This document shows, one piece after another, positions 29,385-37,686 of a stretch of 40,912 nt of DNA. The translations under genes were made by a program, and so were the position numbers. Below the pieces are notes generated by a model. It was not told the origin of the DNA. It searched no databases and saw nothing but the letters and a program-made list of their open reading frames with translations. The DNA is from Alphaproteobacteria bacterium (GTDB taxonomy: Bacteria; Pseudomonadota; Alphaproteobacteria; Rhodobacterales; Rhodobacteraceae): NCBI GenBank assembly GCA_016869875.1, contig VGDE01000009.1, forward strand, positions 1 through 40,912, read 5' to 3'. The number at the start of each line of letters is the position of its first letter. Within the stretch, counting starts at the first letter, position 1.

Positions 29385-29995
29385 GTCTCAGGCCAGGTAA
29401 GTCTTTGCGCTCTCGCATAGGCCATCTGCGTCAGCCGCCCCGCTGTGTCGGTCGGGTATTGCCGCCGCTGGTCCTCGTCGCTGTGCGAGATGGACGCCAT
29501 GGACCGCGCCTCCTGCCCGGTCAGCACCGTCACCTGTGCCTCATGCTCCACGCCGGTATCCGATCCCGATGCGGTCAGGGTCAGCATGTCCATGATGCCG
29601 CTGAATAGCTGTATGGGCTGCCCTACGAGGGCATTGCCCTGCCCCGTCGTCTGCTTGCCGTCATGCCCGCCCGGCCTGCCTTTCACGGCGCCGATGTGCA
29701 GCGCCATGCTGCGGTTGCGGATCGTGTCGTCCGCGTAGCCGTCCAGGTCAGCCGCCACACCCGCAAGGGCAAGCACCGCCTCCACAGCCGCTATCTCCGC
29801 GCCTTCCTCGGGGATCTGGACATTGCCGACCATGCCGACCCCCTTCCACGCCTTGCCGCCCCAGGTGATCGGCCCCACGCCGCTGTGCGCCCATACAGGA
29901 TCGTCGGGCCAGTCCAGCCAAGCGAATAGAACCAGATAACCGCCCTGCCGGAAAGCCGCCAAGGTGGCCGGGTCAACGCCGCGCCTCAGTTCCAC
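29381..29995 (-). CDS. Minor tail protein (gpL/DUF2163 position)
   Basis: A 204-residue protein. GPITWGGKAWKGVGMVGNV near residue 42 and the C-terminal EDQRRQYPTDTAGRLTQMAY pattern are typical of phage tail-tip hub proteins in the position of gpL or GTA DUF2163. It sits between the gpM-like and the peptidase-like genes, with 4-nt overlaps. Confidence 0.68.
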   Translation of the reverse strand: MELRRGVDPATLAAFRQGGYLVLFAWLDWPDDPVWAHSGVGPITWGGKAWKGVGMVGNVQIPEEGAEIAAVEAVLALAGVAADLDGYADDTIRNRSMALHIGAVKGRPGGHDGKQTTGQGNALVGQPIQLFSGIMDMLTLTASGSDTGVEHEAQVTVLTGQEARSMASISHSDEDQRRQYPTDTAGRLTQMAYARAQRLTWPET

Positions 29996-30711
29996 GGATC
30001 AATCTCCGTGAAGGGGCCGCGCTCGTCCTCGAAGACCTCTGTGAACGTCCACTGATAGGACCAGTTCTGCCCCACAGGCTGCGCTGAACGGGGCATGGCA
30101 TCAGCCTCGAACACACCGGTTTCCCGTGTCCCGATCTCGATGGTGCCGGATCCCGTCAGCGGCTCCAGCAGATACAGCACCGCCTCGCCGCTACCATCTG
30201 ACCGCGCGGGCCGCATGACCATGGATGTCCTGCCGCCCATTGTGACGAACTCGCCAGGGCGCGCGACAGGCGTGTTCGCGGGCAGGCCAGTGACGCGCAC
30301 TCGATTGCCAGACAGCGCCTCGCCATAGGTGACGCCCGGCCCGGTCCACCAGCCCACATTCGCCGGGGGGATCAGCCAGTCCACATCGGGGGGCGGGATC
30401 AGCCACGATACAGGCTTGGTGCGGGCCGCGTTGTCGGCTCTGTCATCCAGATGCCAGTTAATCGGCGTGGAATGGAGGCGCACCAGATGCACGCCCCCAT
30501 CCAGCAGCCGTTTCAGCACCTCGATATAGCCTGCCCCATTGCGATCTGCCGACAGTGCCGCCACGTCCAGCGATGCCACCCGCCGCCTGCGCTGTGCCGC
30601 GCTGACGTAAGTGGCCCCCGTGATAAGTGACCGGGACCGGCTCACCGGGTCAAGGATTGTCCATTCCGCCGCGACATAATCCACCGGGGGCCATGCATAG
30701 ACGTTGACCAT
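29986..30711 (-). CDS. Minor tail protein (gpM/DUF2460 position)
   Basis: A 241-residue protein. The start at 30711 overlaps the tape-measure stop (ATGA). WTILDPVSRSRSLITGATYV in the N-terminal part; later two WLIPP repeats (SWLIPPPDVDWLIPPANVGW) in a Pro/Trp-rich loop; then beta-rich to the end. It is in the place of lambda gpM or GTA DUF2460. Contributes to the distal tail. Confidence 0.65.
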   Translation of the reverse strand: MVNVYAWPPVDYVAAEWTILDPVSRSRSLITGATYVSAAQRRRRVASLDVAALSADRNGAGYIEVLKRLLDGGVHLVRLHSTPINWHLDDRADNAARTKPVSWLIPPPDVDWLIPPANVGWWTGPGVTYGEALSGNRVRVTGLPANTPVARPGEFVTMGGRTSMVMRPARSDGSGEAVLYLLEPLTGSGTIEIGTRETGVFEADAMPRSAQPVGQNWSYQWTFTEVFEDERGPFTEIDPWN

Positions 30712-32465
30712 CAGATGCCCCATCCTGTTTTCGATTTACCCATGGACCGCTTGGATGCCTGCACTGACTGGCCGACAATCTGCGGGGCCGACTGCGCCAC
30801 AACCTGCCCGGCTTGATCGCGGACGAAGGCTTGCAGATTGCCGTTGTTATCCACGGACACGGAAACATTCAGGTTCTGCGTTGTTCCGGCCATTATATCG
30901 CGGGTCTTGGACGCGCTGAAATAGCGGGCCGCGCCGGTTGCTTCCAACTCTGGGCCGCTCTCGCCCACGATCCGCAAGCCGCCTGTGTGATAGCCGCCAT
31001 TCGCAAAGCCGGGAATATTGAACGCGCCCATCAGCCCTGAGAAGCCTTTGCTGAACAGGCTGTTTCCCCACCCGCTGAACATATTGCCCAGCATCGACTT
31101 CATGCTGTCCTTGAAGGATGCACCCTCAAACAGCACGGATTGAAAAACGTCAGAGATGCCGCCTGCCATGTCCTGCATGGCCCCTTGGACGCCCTTGCCG
31201 CCAGCCTCGATGCCTTCCTTCAAGCCTTCGGAAATGAACCCGCCGAACCGCATGAACACGCGAGACGGTGACTGGATCTCCATCTCGTCGGTGAACACGC
31301 CCTTGACGGTATCGGCTACACTGGACACAGCACCGCGAACGCGATCCTTTGCCGCATCCAGACCGCTTTTCAGGCCATCCGCGATGTCCCGACCCCAGCC
31401 TAGCGCACGATCTTTCAGGGCGACGAACTCCGCAGCCATCCCGGCCGCAAGATCCTTGACTGCCTGAACGCCCGCCTCGTAAAGCCCTTTCAGCCCCTCG
31501 ATGACATTGGCGACAATCTCCTTGGCGAAGTTCAACGCCTGATGGGCGATGGTCGCAAAGCCCGCCGCAAGACCAGCGGCCAGTGACGAAATGGTCGTGC
31601 TGGCAGCGTTCGGAAGGGACTGGAACCCGGCAATGAAGCGGTCAACGAAATCTCGCGAAGCCTTCCCAGCGATGTCGGTCCAATCCAGAACCGCCTTGAT
31701 CAGCGATCCGATGCCCTCAACCACAGGCATCATGGCCTGCGCCAGTTGCGATAGCGACGGCCCTAGCTTCAAGACGGCTTGGTCGAATTGCGTCCGCAGC
31801 ACTTCCGACACAAGCCGCATCTCGCCCTGCGCCTGTCGTGCCGTCTTGATCAGCCCTTCATCAAGGGCAAGGCCAAGTTCATCGGCCTTCTTGCGCATGT
31901 CCTCAATGGCAAGCCCGCCGTTGCGGAAGGCGGGAACAAGCGCCGTGGCGTCGTTCGCAAGGGCTTCCATATAAAACGTCATTTCCGCTTGGGTGACGTT
32001 CGCCTTTTCCAAAGAGGAAACGTAAAGCGCCAAGGCATCCGACGACGACAGGTTGCGGAAGCTGTCAATCGTCACACCGACCTTGGGCGCGATGTTCTCA
32101 AAAAAGTCTTTCAGTTCCCCGCCGCCTGTCGCGGCGAAGTCACCGAACTTGTCGTTTACGTCCTTGAGGATGTCGGACAGCTTTTCCTGGCTGACGCCGT
32201 ATTGATCCACGGCCAGCGCGGCAATCTTGAATTCTTGCGCCGACAAGCCCGCGATGTCAGCCTGTTTTTGCAGATCCGTCGCGCGGGTTGCGCTCGTATT
32301 GAACGCCGCAAAGGCTGCCGTTCCCGCCGCTGCGATACCTGCGCCGACAGTCGCCATCTGCCGCCCGAACTTGGCGAGGTTCGACTGGCTCTGGCGAAGC
32401 CCCTGCTGGAACTGCGCACTGTCCAGGCCAAGCTGGACGAAAAGCGCACCGATAGCTTGCGACAT
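30711..32465 (-). CDS. Tail tape measure protein
   Basis: A 584-residue protein. N-terminal FVQLGLDSAQFQQGLRQSQS and helix-rich region typical of tape measures; a TTISSLAAGLAAGFATIAH-type hydrophobic segment in the middle; then MEIQSPSRVFMRFGGFISEG, the SPS-R-V/F motif found in many tape measures; and GGLRIVGESGPE near residue 500. At 1.5 A per residue it would set a tail of about 85-90 nm, a short siphovirus tail. Confidence 0.9.
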   Translation of the reverse strand: MSQAIGALFVQLGLDSAQFQQGLRQSQSNLAKFGRQMATVGAGIAAAGTAAFAAFNTSATRATDLQKQADIAGLSAQEFKIAALAVDQYGVSQEKLSDILKDVNDKFGDFAATGGGELKDFFENIAPKVGVTIDSFRNLSSSDALALYVSSLEKANVTQAEMTFYMEALANDATALVPAFRNGGLAIEDMRKKADELGLALDEGLIKTARQAQGEMRLVSEVLRTQFDQAVLKLGPSLSQLAQAMMPVVEGIGSLIKAVLDWTDIAGKASRDFVDRFIAGFQSLPNAASTTISSLAAGLAAGFATIAHQALNFAKEIVANVIEGLKGLYEAGVQAVKDLAAGMAAEFVALKDRALGWGRDIADGLKSGLDAAKDRVRGAVSSVADTVKGVFTDEMEIQSPSRVFMRFGGFISEGLKEGIEAGGKGVQGAMQDMAGGISDVFQSVLFEGASFKDSMKSMLGNMFSGWGNSLFSKGFSGLMGAFNIPGFANGGYHTGGLRIVGESGPELEATGAARYFSASKTRDIMAGTTQNLNVSVSVDNNGNLQAFVRDQAGQVVAQSAPQIVGQSVQASKRSMGKSKTGWGI

Positions 32466-33091
32466 TCAATGCACCTTCGACATGAACCACGCGCGGACCA
32501 TTTCAGTCTGCACGTCGCGCGGAATTTCCCGCTTCTTGATCGGCTCGAACTTCGGCATCTTCTTCGGGTTGGATATGCCGATGGTGATCCAGACGGCTTG
32601 TTCGTAAGCCATCGCGCGGCGGGCTTCGTGGTCAGCCATCCACGCCTTATCCCGGCCTTCAATGATCGCCGTCATTTCGCGCGGGGTCAGTTCCCAGAAC
32701 TGATCGTAAGGCAGCCCACGCGACAGCCACGCCGCCAGAAACGCGCCGATCAGGTCCGCTTCTGGCGCTTCCCGTTTCCCGCGTCACCCTCAACCGCATC
32801 TGGGAATGCGGCACGTATCGTGTCTCCCAGCAGTTCCGATGCCTTGGTGATGCCAACAGCATCCATCAAGTCGCCCGCTTCCTCTGGCTTCATGCCCGCC
32901 GCAACGGCGAACAGCGCCCGCAGATCGCTGAACCGGACAGTCTTGCCGGTGGGGTCATTCAGCTTGTCGATGATCTGGCCGAACGGCAGGCCAAGCGCAT
33001 CCTCAGCCGCTGCCATCTGGTTAGCGCCGAAGCGAAGGGCATAATCCTTGCCGTCCGCCTTGAATGTGACGTATCCGCGCCGCGCGTTCAT
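32466..33091 (-). CDS. Tail assembly chaperone, -1 frameshift product (gpGT-like)
   Basis: Ribosomes that slip back one base on GGGAAAC at 32780-32774 (after codon 106 of the short chaperone) continue in an open frame to the stop at 32466, giving a 208-residue fusion. The added part begins REAPEADLIGAFLAAWLSRG and contains PYDQFWELTPREMTAI, a pattern of the C-terminal chaperone domain in GTA and lambda T homologs, and ends MVRAWFMSKVH. A separate start at 32675 would miss most of this domain and lacks a ribosome site, so the fusion is the better reading. The T part should contact the tape measure. Confidence 0.7.
32750..33091 (-). CDS. Tail assembly chaperone, short form (gpG/GTA TAC-like)
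   Basis: A 113-residue protein: YVTFKADGKDYALRFGANQM, then LGLPFGQIIDKL and VRFSDLRALFAVAAGMKPEE. It is the gene-transfer-agent family chaperone type (GTA_gp10-like). It assists loading of the tape measure before tail tube polymerisation. The last nine codons include the slippery site. Confidence 0.82.
   Translation of the reverse strand: MNARRGYVTFKADGKDYALRFGANQMAAAEDALGLPFGQIIDKLNDPTGKTVRFSDLRALFAVAAGMKPEEAGDLMDAVGITKASELLGDTIRAAFPDAVEGDAGNGKRQKRT
32774..32780 (-). other. Slippery heptamer GGGAAAC for -1 frameshift
   Basis: G_GGA_AAC in the zero frame (third base of codon 104, codons 105 and 106) is an X_XXY_YYZ heptamer, one base different from lambda's GGGAAAG. The zero frame stops 8 codons on, and the -1 frame stays open for 102 codons. 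Confidence 0.75.
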
Positions 33092-33525
33092 CAGGTCCCC
33101 GCAGTGAAGGTGAAGTCGCCCGTGGTGCGAATGGTGATCGTCATGCCGATGATCGCCCCAGCATCATCGCCGCCATCCAGCGTCGGGGTCGGATAGCCTT
33201 GGAACTCGAACACGTCACCCGTGGTCTTGCCGGGTGCCACAGGCAGCGTCACGCGGTAGAAGATCGCGCCGTTAAAGTTCTGGTCGTCAAGCTGCTGCTG
33301 GAAACCTTCTGCCGTGTAGTTGGCAGGGACCGACAGTTCGCCCGCATCCTTGAGGCCCTTGATATATTCCCGATACCCGTTCGGGCTTTGCAGGTGGGTT
33401 GCTTCCACATACTCCTGCTCAACTTGGGGAATTGCCACGCCTTTCGCCTCTGGGATAGGCGCGAACGTGCTTCCGTCTTGGGATCGCTCGATGAGCGCCC
33501 CATAGGCGATGATTGCCTGCGTCAT
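33091..33525 (-). CDS. Major tail tube protein
   Basis: A 144-residue protein with the beta-sandwich pattern of lambda gpV-type tube proteins: GVAIPQVEQEYVEATHLQSP, YIKGLKDAGELSVPANY, GAIFYRVTLPVAPG, and a final TITIRTTGDFTFTAGT. In the usual position just before the chaperone. Hexamers stack to form the tail tube. Confidence 0.85.
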   Translation of the reverse strand: MTQAIIAYGALIERSQDGSTFAPIPEAKGVAIPQVEQEYVEATHLQSPNGYREYIKGLKDAGELSVPANYTAEGFQQQLDDQNFNGAIFYRVTLPVAPGKTTGDVFEFQGYPTPTLDGGDDAGAIIGMTITIRTTGDFTFTAGT

Positions 33526-33534
33526 GTGGGCCTC

Positions 33535-33909
33535 CTAGCCGCGATAGACGATTGAGAAATCCATCGAGTAACGATGGGCGGTGACATCGACCTCGGCAGA
33601 CAAGTCCCGCTGCGAGATGATGAACGCGCCAAGGATGCCCCCCGCGCGGTATCCGTTCAGGCAGTCGATGACCGCCCGTGAAAGCTGACGAACCTCCGGC
33701 CGATTGATCGCATAGCAGTCGATCTGCACGCGATAGGTCCAGACCTGATCCGTGCCGCGAAGGGTCGGCTGATCGGCCCCTGACACGATATTCAAGACAA
33801 TGGCAGGGACCGCAGCACCTTGCGGGTATTCGCTCCAATAGACGGCCGTTCCTGCAATGGCCGAAATGCCCGCGTCCTCCGTCAGCGCAGTCCAGAGGGC
33901 TTCATCCAT
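33535..33909 (-). CDS. Tail terminator/completion protein (DUF3168-like)
   Basis: A 124-residue protein, start at 33909. AVYWSEYPQGAAVPAIVLNI, TYRVQIDCYA and ISQRDLSAEVDVTAHRYSMD follow the DUF3168 (gpU-like) pattern. It should cap the tail tube at the head end. Overlaps the upstream gene by 8 nt. Confidence 0.75.
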   Translation of the reverse strand: MDEALWTALTEDAGISAIAGTAVYWSEYPQGAAVPAIVLNIVSGADQPTLRGTDQVWTYRVQIDCYAINRPEVRQLSRAVIDCLNGYRAGGILGAFIISQRDLSAEVDVTAHRYSMDFSIVYRG

Positions 33910-34474
33910 TTGCCTTCGCCTTCCTGCGCGCCTGACGCTTCGCCGCCCGGTCGATCTGGTTCCACATTTCCGTGGCGACGATATCCAAGGCCACGTTCTG
34001 CGTTGCGTCCCAAGCCGGGCGGATGAACGGATTGGGCCTGACGCCAGGGTGGCGGGTGCCTGCGAACATGCCAGCGTTGGTGTGCGGGCTGATGCCGAAC
34101 TCCACCCAATGTGCCCGCCAGGACCGTTCGCCCGGCCCCACATACATCAGCACCGGCGGCATCGTGCCCTTGGCTGCGCGGCGGGCGTCTCGCATCGCCT
34201 TGACCGCAGCGCCCTTGTCACCGCGCGTTTCGCGCATGGACGCGGCATAGGCTGCCTTTCCCGCCTCGTTCTTGATCTTGGTGCCGACAATGATGTTGCT
34301 GGCAATCTTCTTGTCCCAAGTCCCGGCAGCACCTGACCGCATCAGGTCAGCCGTGGGTTCAGCTGCCTTCTTCAGCGTGTTCCGCACGACCGTTTTGCGG
34401 GTGGCGCTTTTCTCGATCTCGCCTAGCGCCCGCTCCAACTCGCGCAGGCCGCGCACGTCAACGGTGACAGCCAT
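33902..34474 (-). CDS. HK97 gp10-like head-tail joining protein
   Basis: A 190-residue basic protein. VDVRGLRELERALGEI at the N-terminus and a C-terminal HPGVRPNPFIRPAWD element are HK97-gp10 hallmarks; it has an inserted basic loop (GKAAYAASMRETRGDKGAAV). It joins the completed head with the tail. Confidence 0.82.
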   Translation of the reverse strand: MAVTVDVRGLRELERALGEIEKSATRKTVVRNTLKKAAEPTADLMRSGAAGTWDKKIASNIIVGTKIKNEAGKAAYAASMRETRGDKGAAVKAMRDARRAAKGTMPPVLMYVGPGERSWRAHWVEFGISPHTNAGMFAGTRHPGVRPNPFIRPAWDATQNVALDIVATEMWNQIDRAAKRQARRKAKANG

Positions 34475-34797
34475 CAGTCAAGCCGGGCTTGCGCCGTGAT
34501 TTCCAGCCAGTCGGCGCGACCCAATTCCTTGATGCCGACAATCTCGAACGTCAGCCGCCCCTCGGTCAGCCGGTCAGCGGGGCGGATGGCGCGCGTGTCA
34601 GGGGTGGACCGCACGACGAAGCGCGATGCCACCGTTGAGATGGCCGTCCCGGATGCCGCCTTCTCGCCGTCGCTGACATCCTTGCGGCTGGCCCAGGTCG
34701 TCACCAACTTTAGCCAAGTCTCAGTCGCGCCAAGAGGTGTATTGCTGACAGTCTTGCGCTCAACTGTTATACGTCGGTCCAGATTTCCAGCTTGCAT
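34474..34797 (-). CDS. Head-tail adaptor/stopper protein
   Basis: A 107-residue protein: MQAGNLDRRITVERKTV at the N-terminus, VVRSTPDTRAIRPADRL in the middle and EIVGIKELGRADWLEITAQA at the end follow the phage head-tail joining (SPP1 gp16/HK97 gp7-like) pattern. Its 5' coding part contains the promoter of the opposite-strand gene at 34810. Confidence 0.8.
   Translation of the reverse strand: MQAGNLDRRITVERKTVSNTPLGATETWLKLVTTWASRKDVSDGEKAASGTAISTVASRFVVRSTPDTRAIRPADRLTEGRLTFEIVGIKELGRADWLEITAQARLD
34745..34773 (+). promoter_or_regulatory. Promoter for plus-strand moron
   Basis: CTGACA (5 of 6) at 34745-34750, exactly 17 bp, then TATACG (4 of 6) at 34768-34773. It lies 37 nt before the GTG start of the gene at 34810, inside the antisense adaptor gene. 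Confidence 0.55.
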
Positions 34798-34809
34798 TGA
34801 GGACCACCC

Positions 34810-35100
34810 GTGAATTTCAGAACCATCACCATCACCGCTGCCGCCGTCATCTTGGGCGCCGGAGCGTTGCTAAGCCGCAATGATGGCGAAGCCGAAGAAT
34901 GCCGCATCGAAAGCCAAGGCGAACGCATGGCTTCTGACGAACTGATGACCGTGACGGGAACAAGCAACTGCGAAACAGGGACCGTCCTGCTGACCCTTGA
35001 AGGCGTCCCTTTCGAGATTGCCGTCAGAAACGGCCTGTTCGGCGCAGAGGTTGAGATGGACGGCGACAAGCCTGTTAGCGTTCGCGATATGCGGGACTAG
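34810..35100 (+). CDS. Moron: small exported protein on opposite strand
   Basis: A 96-residue protein on the plus strand amid an otherwise minus-strand morphogenesis block. Start GTG 34810 with GAGGA 5-7 nt before. N-terminal hydrophobic segment (residues about 5-20, ITITAAAVILGAGALL) is a signal anchor or uncleaved signal peptide. The outer part has two Cys (residues 32 and 54) likely to form a disulfide, and beta strands (TVLLTLEGVPFEIAVRNGLF). With its own promoter it may be expressed from a prophage and act in superinfection exclusion. It ends inside the stop of the convergent connector gene. Confidence 0.75.
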   Translation: MNFRTITITAAAVILGAGALLSRNDGEAEECRIESQGERMASDELMTVTGTSNCETGTVLLTLEGVPFEIAVRNGLFGAEVEMDGDKPVSVRDMRD

Positions 35101-35522
35101 ACCCATACCCGCAGCGGCGCCAGCAGCGATTTCACCGCAAGGGGCGCCTCCGACCAGTTTCCTTCAACCGATGCCTGCCGCTGCTCATACCAATAGCCCA
35201 CCAGTAGCAGGATCGCGGCCTTGACGGATGGCAGCTTCTCCGCAGGCATGGCGCAGGTGTAATCGACTGTCCCGTCACCGTTCACCGCGATCAGCAGCGT
35301 GTCATACGGCGCAATGATGCGTTCAGCTTCCAATGCACTGGCCCGCCAGGTCTGTTCCATCACGCACCGGCCCAGAACGCCGTCGAAGCCGTCGATCCAA
35401 GAGGTTGCCGCATCCAGATACGCCTGGATCAGCGCGTCCTCGTGGCTGTGATCCACCCGCAGGTGCGCCTTCACTTCGGGAAGCGAAACGATAGCGGTCG
35501 CGGGCGGCGTGACGCGGATCAT
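35097..35522 (-). CDS. Head-tail connector (gp6-like)
   Basis: A 141-residue protein with the helical gp6/gp15 pattern: SLPEVKAHLRVDHSHEDALI, QAYLDAATSWIDGFDG, and KAAILLLVGYWYEQRQASVE. It binds beneath the portal and forms the first adaptor ring. Confidence 0.85.
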   Translation of the reverse strand: MIRVTPPATAIVSLPEVKAHLRVDHSHEDALIQAYLDAATSWIDGFDGVLGRCVMEQTWRASALEAERIIAPYDTLLIAVNGDGTVDYTCAMPAEKLPSVKAAILLLVGYWYEQRQASVEGNWSEAPLAVKSLLAPLRVWV

Positions 35523-35716
35523 TTGTCGGCTTTCGCCTTGTTCTGGACGGCAGGCTCGGCCTTGTTCTTGGCCGCAGGCTCTGCCTTGGCCTTCATAGGC
35601 TCAAGGACGCCGTTTGCGACCAGATGAGCCACGTCGCGCTCATCCGCCTCGCGTGTGTCTCCCTCGGCATAGGGTTTATCGCCATGATGCTGGCGAAGAA
35701 CTTTGAACTTTTCCAT
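35519..35716 (-). CDS. Small head-region protein
   Basis: A 65-residue protein. KVLRQHHGDKPYAEGDTREA then DVAHLVANGVLE is a pattern common next to major capsid genes in siphoviruses (as gpFI-like). The C-terminus is Lys/Ala-rich. Likely structural or a connector accessory. Confidence 0.68.
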   Translation of the reverse strand: MEKFKVLRQHHGDKPYAEGDTREADERDVAHLVANGVLEPMKAKAEPAAKNKAEPAVQNKAKADK

Positions 35717-35773
35717 GATTACCTCCTTATCGGCTCATAGATGGGGCGGCAGCACCGCCCCACTTAGAAACGA

Positions 35774-36973
35774 TCAAGCCACGTTGCCGAAGTCGCCGTA
35801 GATGAACGCCTGCGGGCGATACACCGCCAAGGCAAGCCGTTCTTCGGCCAGGATGGTCACAAGGTTCTTGATGAAGTCGTCGTTGACGTAGCCGACTTCC
35901 ACCCGTGCATCCCAACGGTCGAACACCTGCGCACCCATGCGGAAGGCGCCGGTCAGGAACTTGTCAACGGCGATGGCCGGAGTGGTCACAACCGGCAGAC
36001 CCCAAAGCGTCGGAGCAATGGTGCCCTGCGGGTTGCCGATGATGTAGCGGCCATCGGCGTCCTTGGTCAGTTCGATGCGGCCCCAATCGGCAGGGTTCAT
36101 CACGATGCCGGTGGATGGGAACAGCGCGATTTCTGCTTGCAGCATGGCAAGGCGAATGGCGTCGATTTCCGTCGCGTCGGCGATGGTGATGGGTGCAGTG
36201 TAGGCGGTCGCCTGGGGAATGATCCCGTTCAGGTTCTGGCCGGTGCCGTCACCGTTCAGCAGTTGCTGTTCTTCGACATATTCCAGGCCATACATCAGGC
36301 GGCTGTCGATGACAGAACGAAGCTGCGCGAAATCCGACAGGATTTGCCGCGATGCCTTCATCCAATGGGCGATGACCTTGGCCGAAGTGTTGACCAGATC
36401 AAATTTCAGGTCGCTTTCCGGCTTGGTAGCCAGTTCGGCGACAGGCGCCGCGTTGTTGGTGAAGCCAGTTTCACGCACATATTCCAGCGTATTGCCATCC
36501 ATGCGGCCCTGCGACAGCAGATCGCGCACAGTCATGCGGCGCTGCGGCAGTTCCAGGATGCCCGGCAGGCGGGTCGTGCGGACGCCAGCGCCAGCCGAAC
36601 CGGCGGCGTTGGTGGTCGCGGACGAAATGGTTGCCTTGAAACGCGCATCGACGCGCCCCGAGGTGGGTTCGTTCGCCAGGAAAGCCTTGACGCGATCATC
36701 TTCGACAAAGCGTTCACCGAACGACTTGGCTTCGTCATCGGTGACGCCATCGCGGGCAGCCTTCTGCTCCAGTTCATCGAACCGGGCGCGCAGGCTGTTG
36801 ACGTTCAGAAGCGCCTCGTCGGCCTTCTCCTTTACGCTGGCAGCCAGTTGTTCGCCCGAATTGGCCTTGCCCAGTGCTTCCTCGGCAATGGCCTTCACGC
36901 TGTCGACTGCCTTATCGACAGCCGCCTTCGTTTCCGCTGCCAGTTCGGCAGCCGATTTGGTTTGATCCGACAT
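35774..36973 (-). CDS. Major capsid protein (HK97 fold)
   Basis: A 399-residue protein. Residues 1-100 form a helical scaffolding (delta) domain (SVKAIAEEALGKANSGEQLA; LRARFDELEQKAARDG), expected to be cut off by the adjacent protease near residue 105-130. The rest is the HK97 gp5-type shell domain, including RRMTVRDLLSQGRMDGNTLE and GTGQNLNGIIPQ, MNPADWGRIE, and YNDDFIKNLVTILAEERLAL-like end. It forms the icosahedral capsid. Confidence 0.93.
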   Translation of the reverse strand: MSDQTKSAAELAAETKAAVDKAVDSVKAIAEEALGKANSGEQLAASVKEKADEALLNVNSLRARFDELEQKAARDGVTDDEAKSFGERFVEDDRVKAFLANEPTSGRVDARFKATISSATTNAAGSAGAGVRTTRLPGILELPQRRMTVRDLLSQGRMDGNTLEYVRETGFTNNAAPVAELATKPESDLKFDLVNTSAKVIAHWMKASRQILSDFAQLRSVIDSRLMYGLEYVEEQQLLNGDGTGQNLNGIIPQATAYTAPITIADATEIDAIRLAMLQAEIALFPSTGIVMNPADWGRIELTKDADGRYIIGNPQGTIAPTLWGLPVVTTPAIAVDKFLTGAFRMGAQVFDRWDARVEVGYVNDDFIKNLVTILAEERLALAVYRPQAFIYGDFGNVA

Positions 36974-36996
36974 GGGAACCTCCAGATTGTCGGGTG

Positions 36997-37686
36997 TCAG
37001 CCCATCAGGGCCTGAAAAGCCGATGCGAAATCGGCTGCACTCGCCGCTTCGGCAGGTTCCCCCTGCCCTTTCAGGTGGAGACGCACGGCACGCTCCGCCT
37101 GCGAGTTGGACAGACCCAAGATCCCCTTGAGCATCTGTTCAAACTCGCGTTCTGTCAGCCGATCCCCGGCTTTCAGACGTTCAATCAGCCCCTCCTGGTC
37201 GCGCGAAGCCTTCACGCTGGCCGTATCGACAAGGGCATTTCGGTTGGCACCGATGGAGACGATGGAAACCTCGAACAAATCCAGCTTTTCAAGCAGCCAG
37301 ACGCCCCGGTCCTTGTCCTCGGTGTGTTTTTTGATGCGATAACCGATGCTCAGACCGTCGATATCGCCCGCTTTCAGCAGTTCGTAGGCTTCCCGCCCCT
37401 GCTGCACGTTCATGTTCAGCCGCCCGCGCATCAGCAGGCCGTGATCGTCCTCTTTGGCGTCCAGCCACTTGCCAATGGGGCGGTGCGGGTCGTGCTGCCA
37501 GAACATTTTCGGCGTCGTGCCGCGCCGGGAATGTTCGGCCAAGCTGTCCTTGTAGGCGCCGGGCATGATAATATCGCCAACGCTGTCCGGTTCGCCGCCG
37601 AATGTGCTGCCATAGCCCTCAAATTCGCCGGTATTGTCGTCCATATCCTTGACTTCAAGGACGGGATCAAAGGCTTTCGTCAGCAT
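36997..37686 (-). CDS. Prohead protease (HK97 gp4/S78 family)
   Basis: A 229-residue serine protease. FEGYGSTFGGEPDSVGDII near residue 22, catalytic H65 in WQHDP, catalytic S113 in IDGLSIGY, and LFEVSIVSIGAN are all hallmarks of family S78. It cleaves the delta domain of the capsid protein during maturation. Overlaps the portal gene by 20 nt. Confidence 0.92.
   Translation of the reverse strand: MLTKAFDPVLEVKDMDDNTGEFEGYGSTFGGEPDSVGDIIMPGAYKDSLAEHSRRGTTPKMFWQHDPHRPIGKWLDAKEDDHGLLMRGRLNMNVQQGREAYELLKAGDIDGLSIGYRIKKHTEDKDRGVWLLEKLDLFEVSIVSIGANRNALVDTASVKASRDQEGLIERLKAGDRLTEREFEQMLKGILGLSNSQAERAVRLHLKGQGEPAEAASAADFASAFQALMG

Noticed and set aside
31779..33044. 421-residue plus-strand frame
   Set aside because: Antisense to tape measure and chaperone genes, which are well supported.
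36137..37015. Plus-strand frame over the capsid gene
   Set aside because: Antisense shadow of a confidently recognised major capsid gene.
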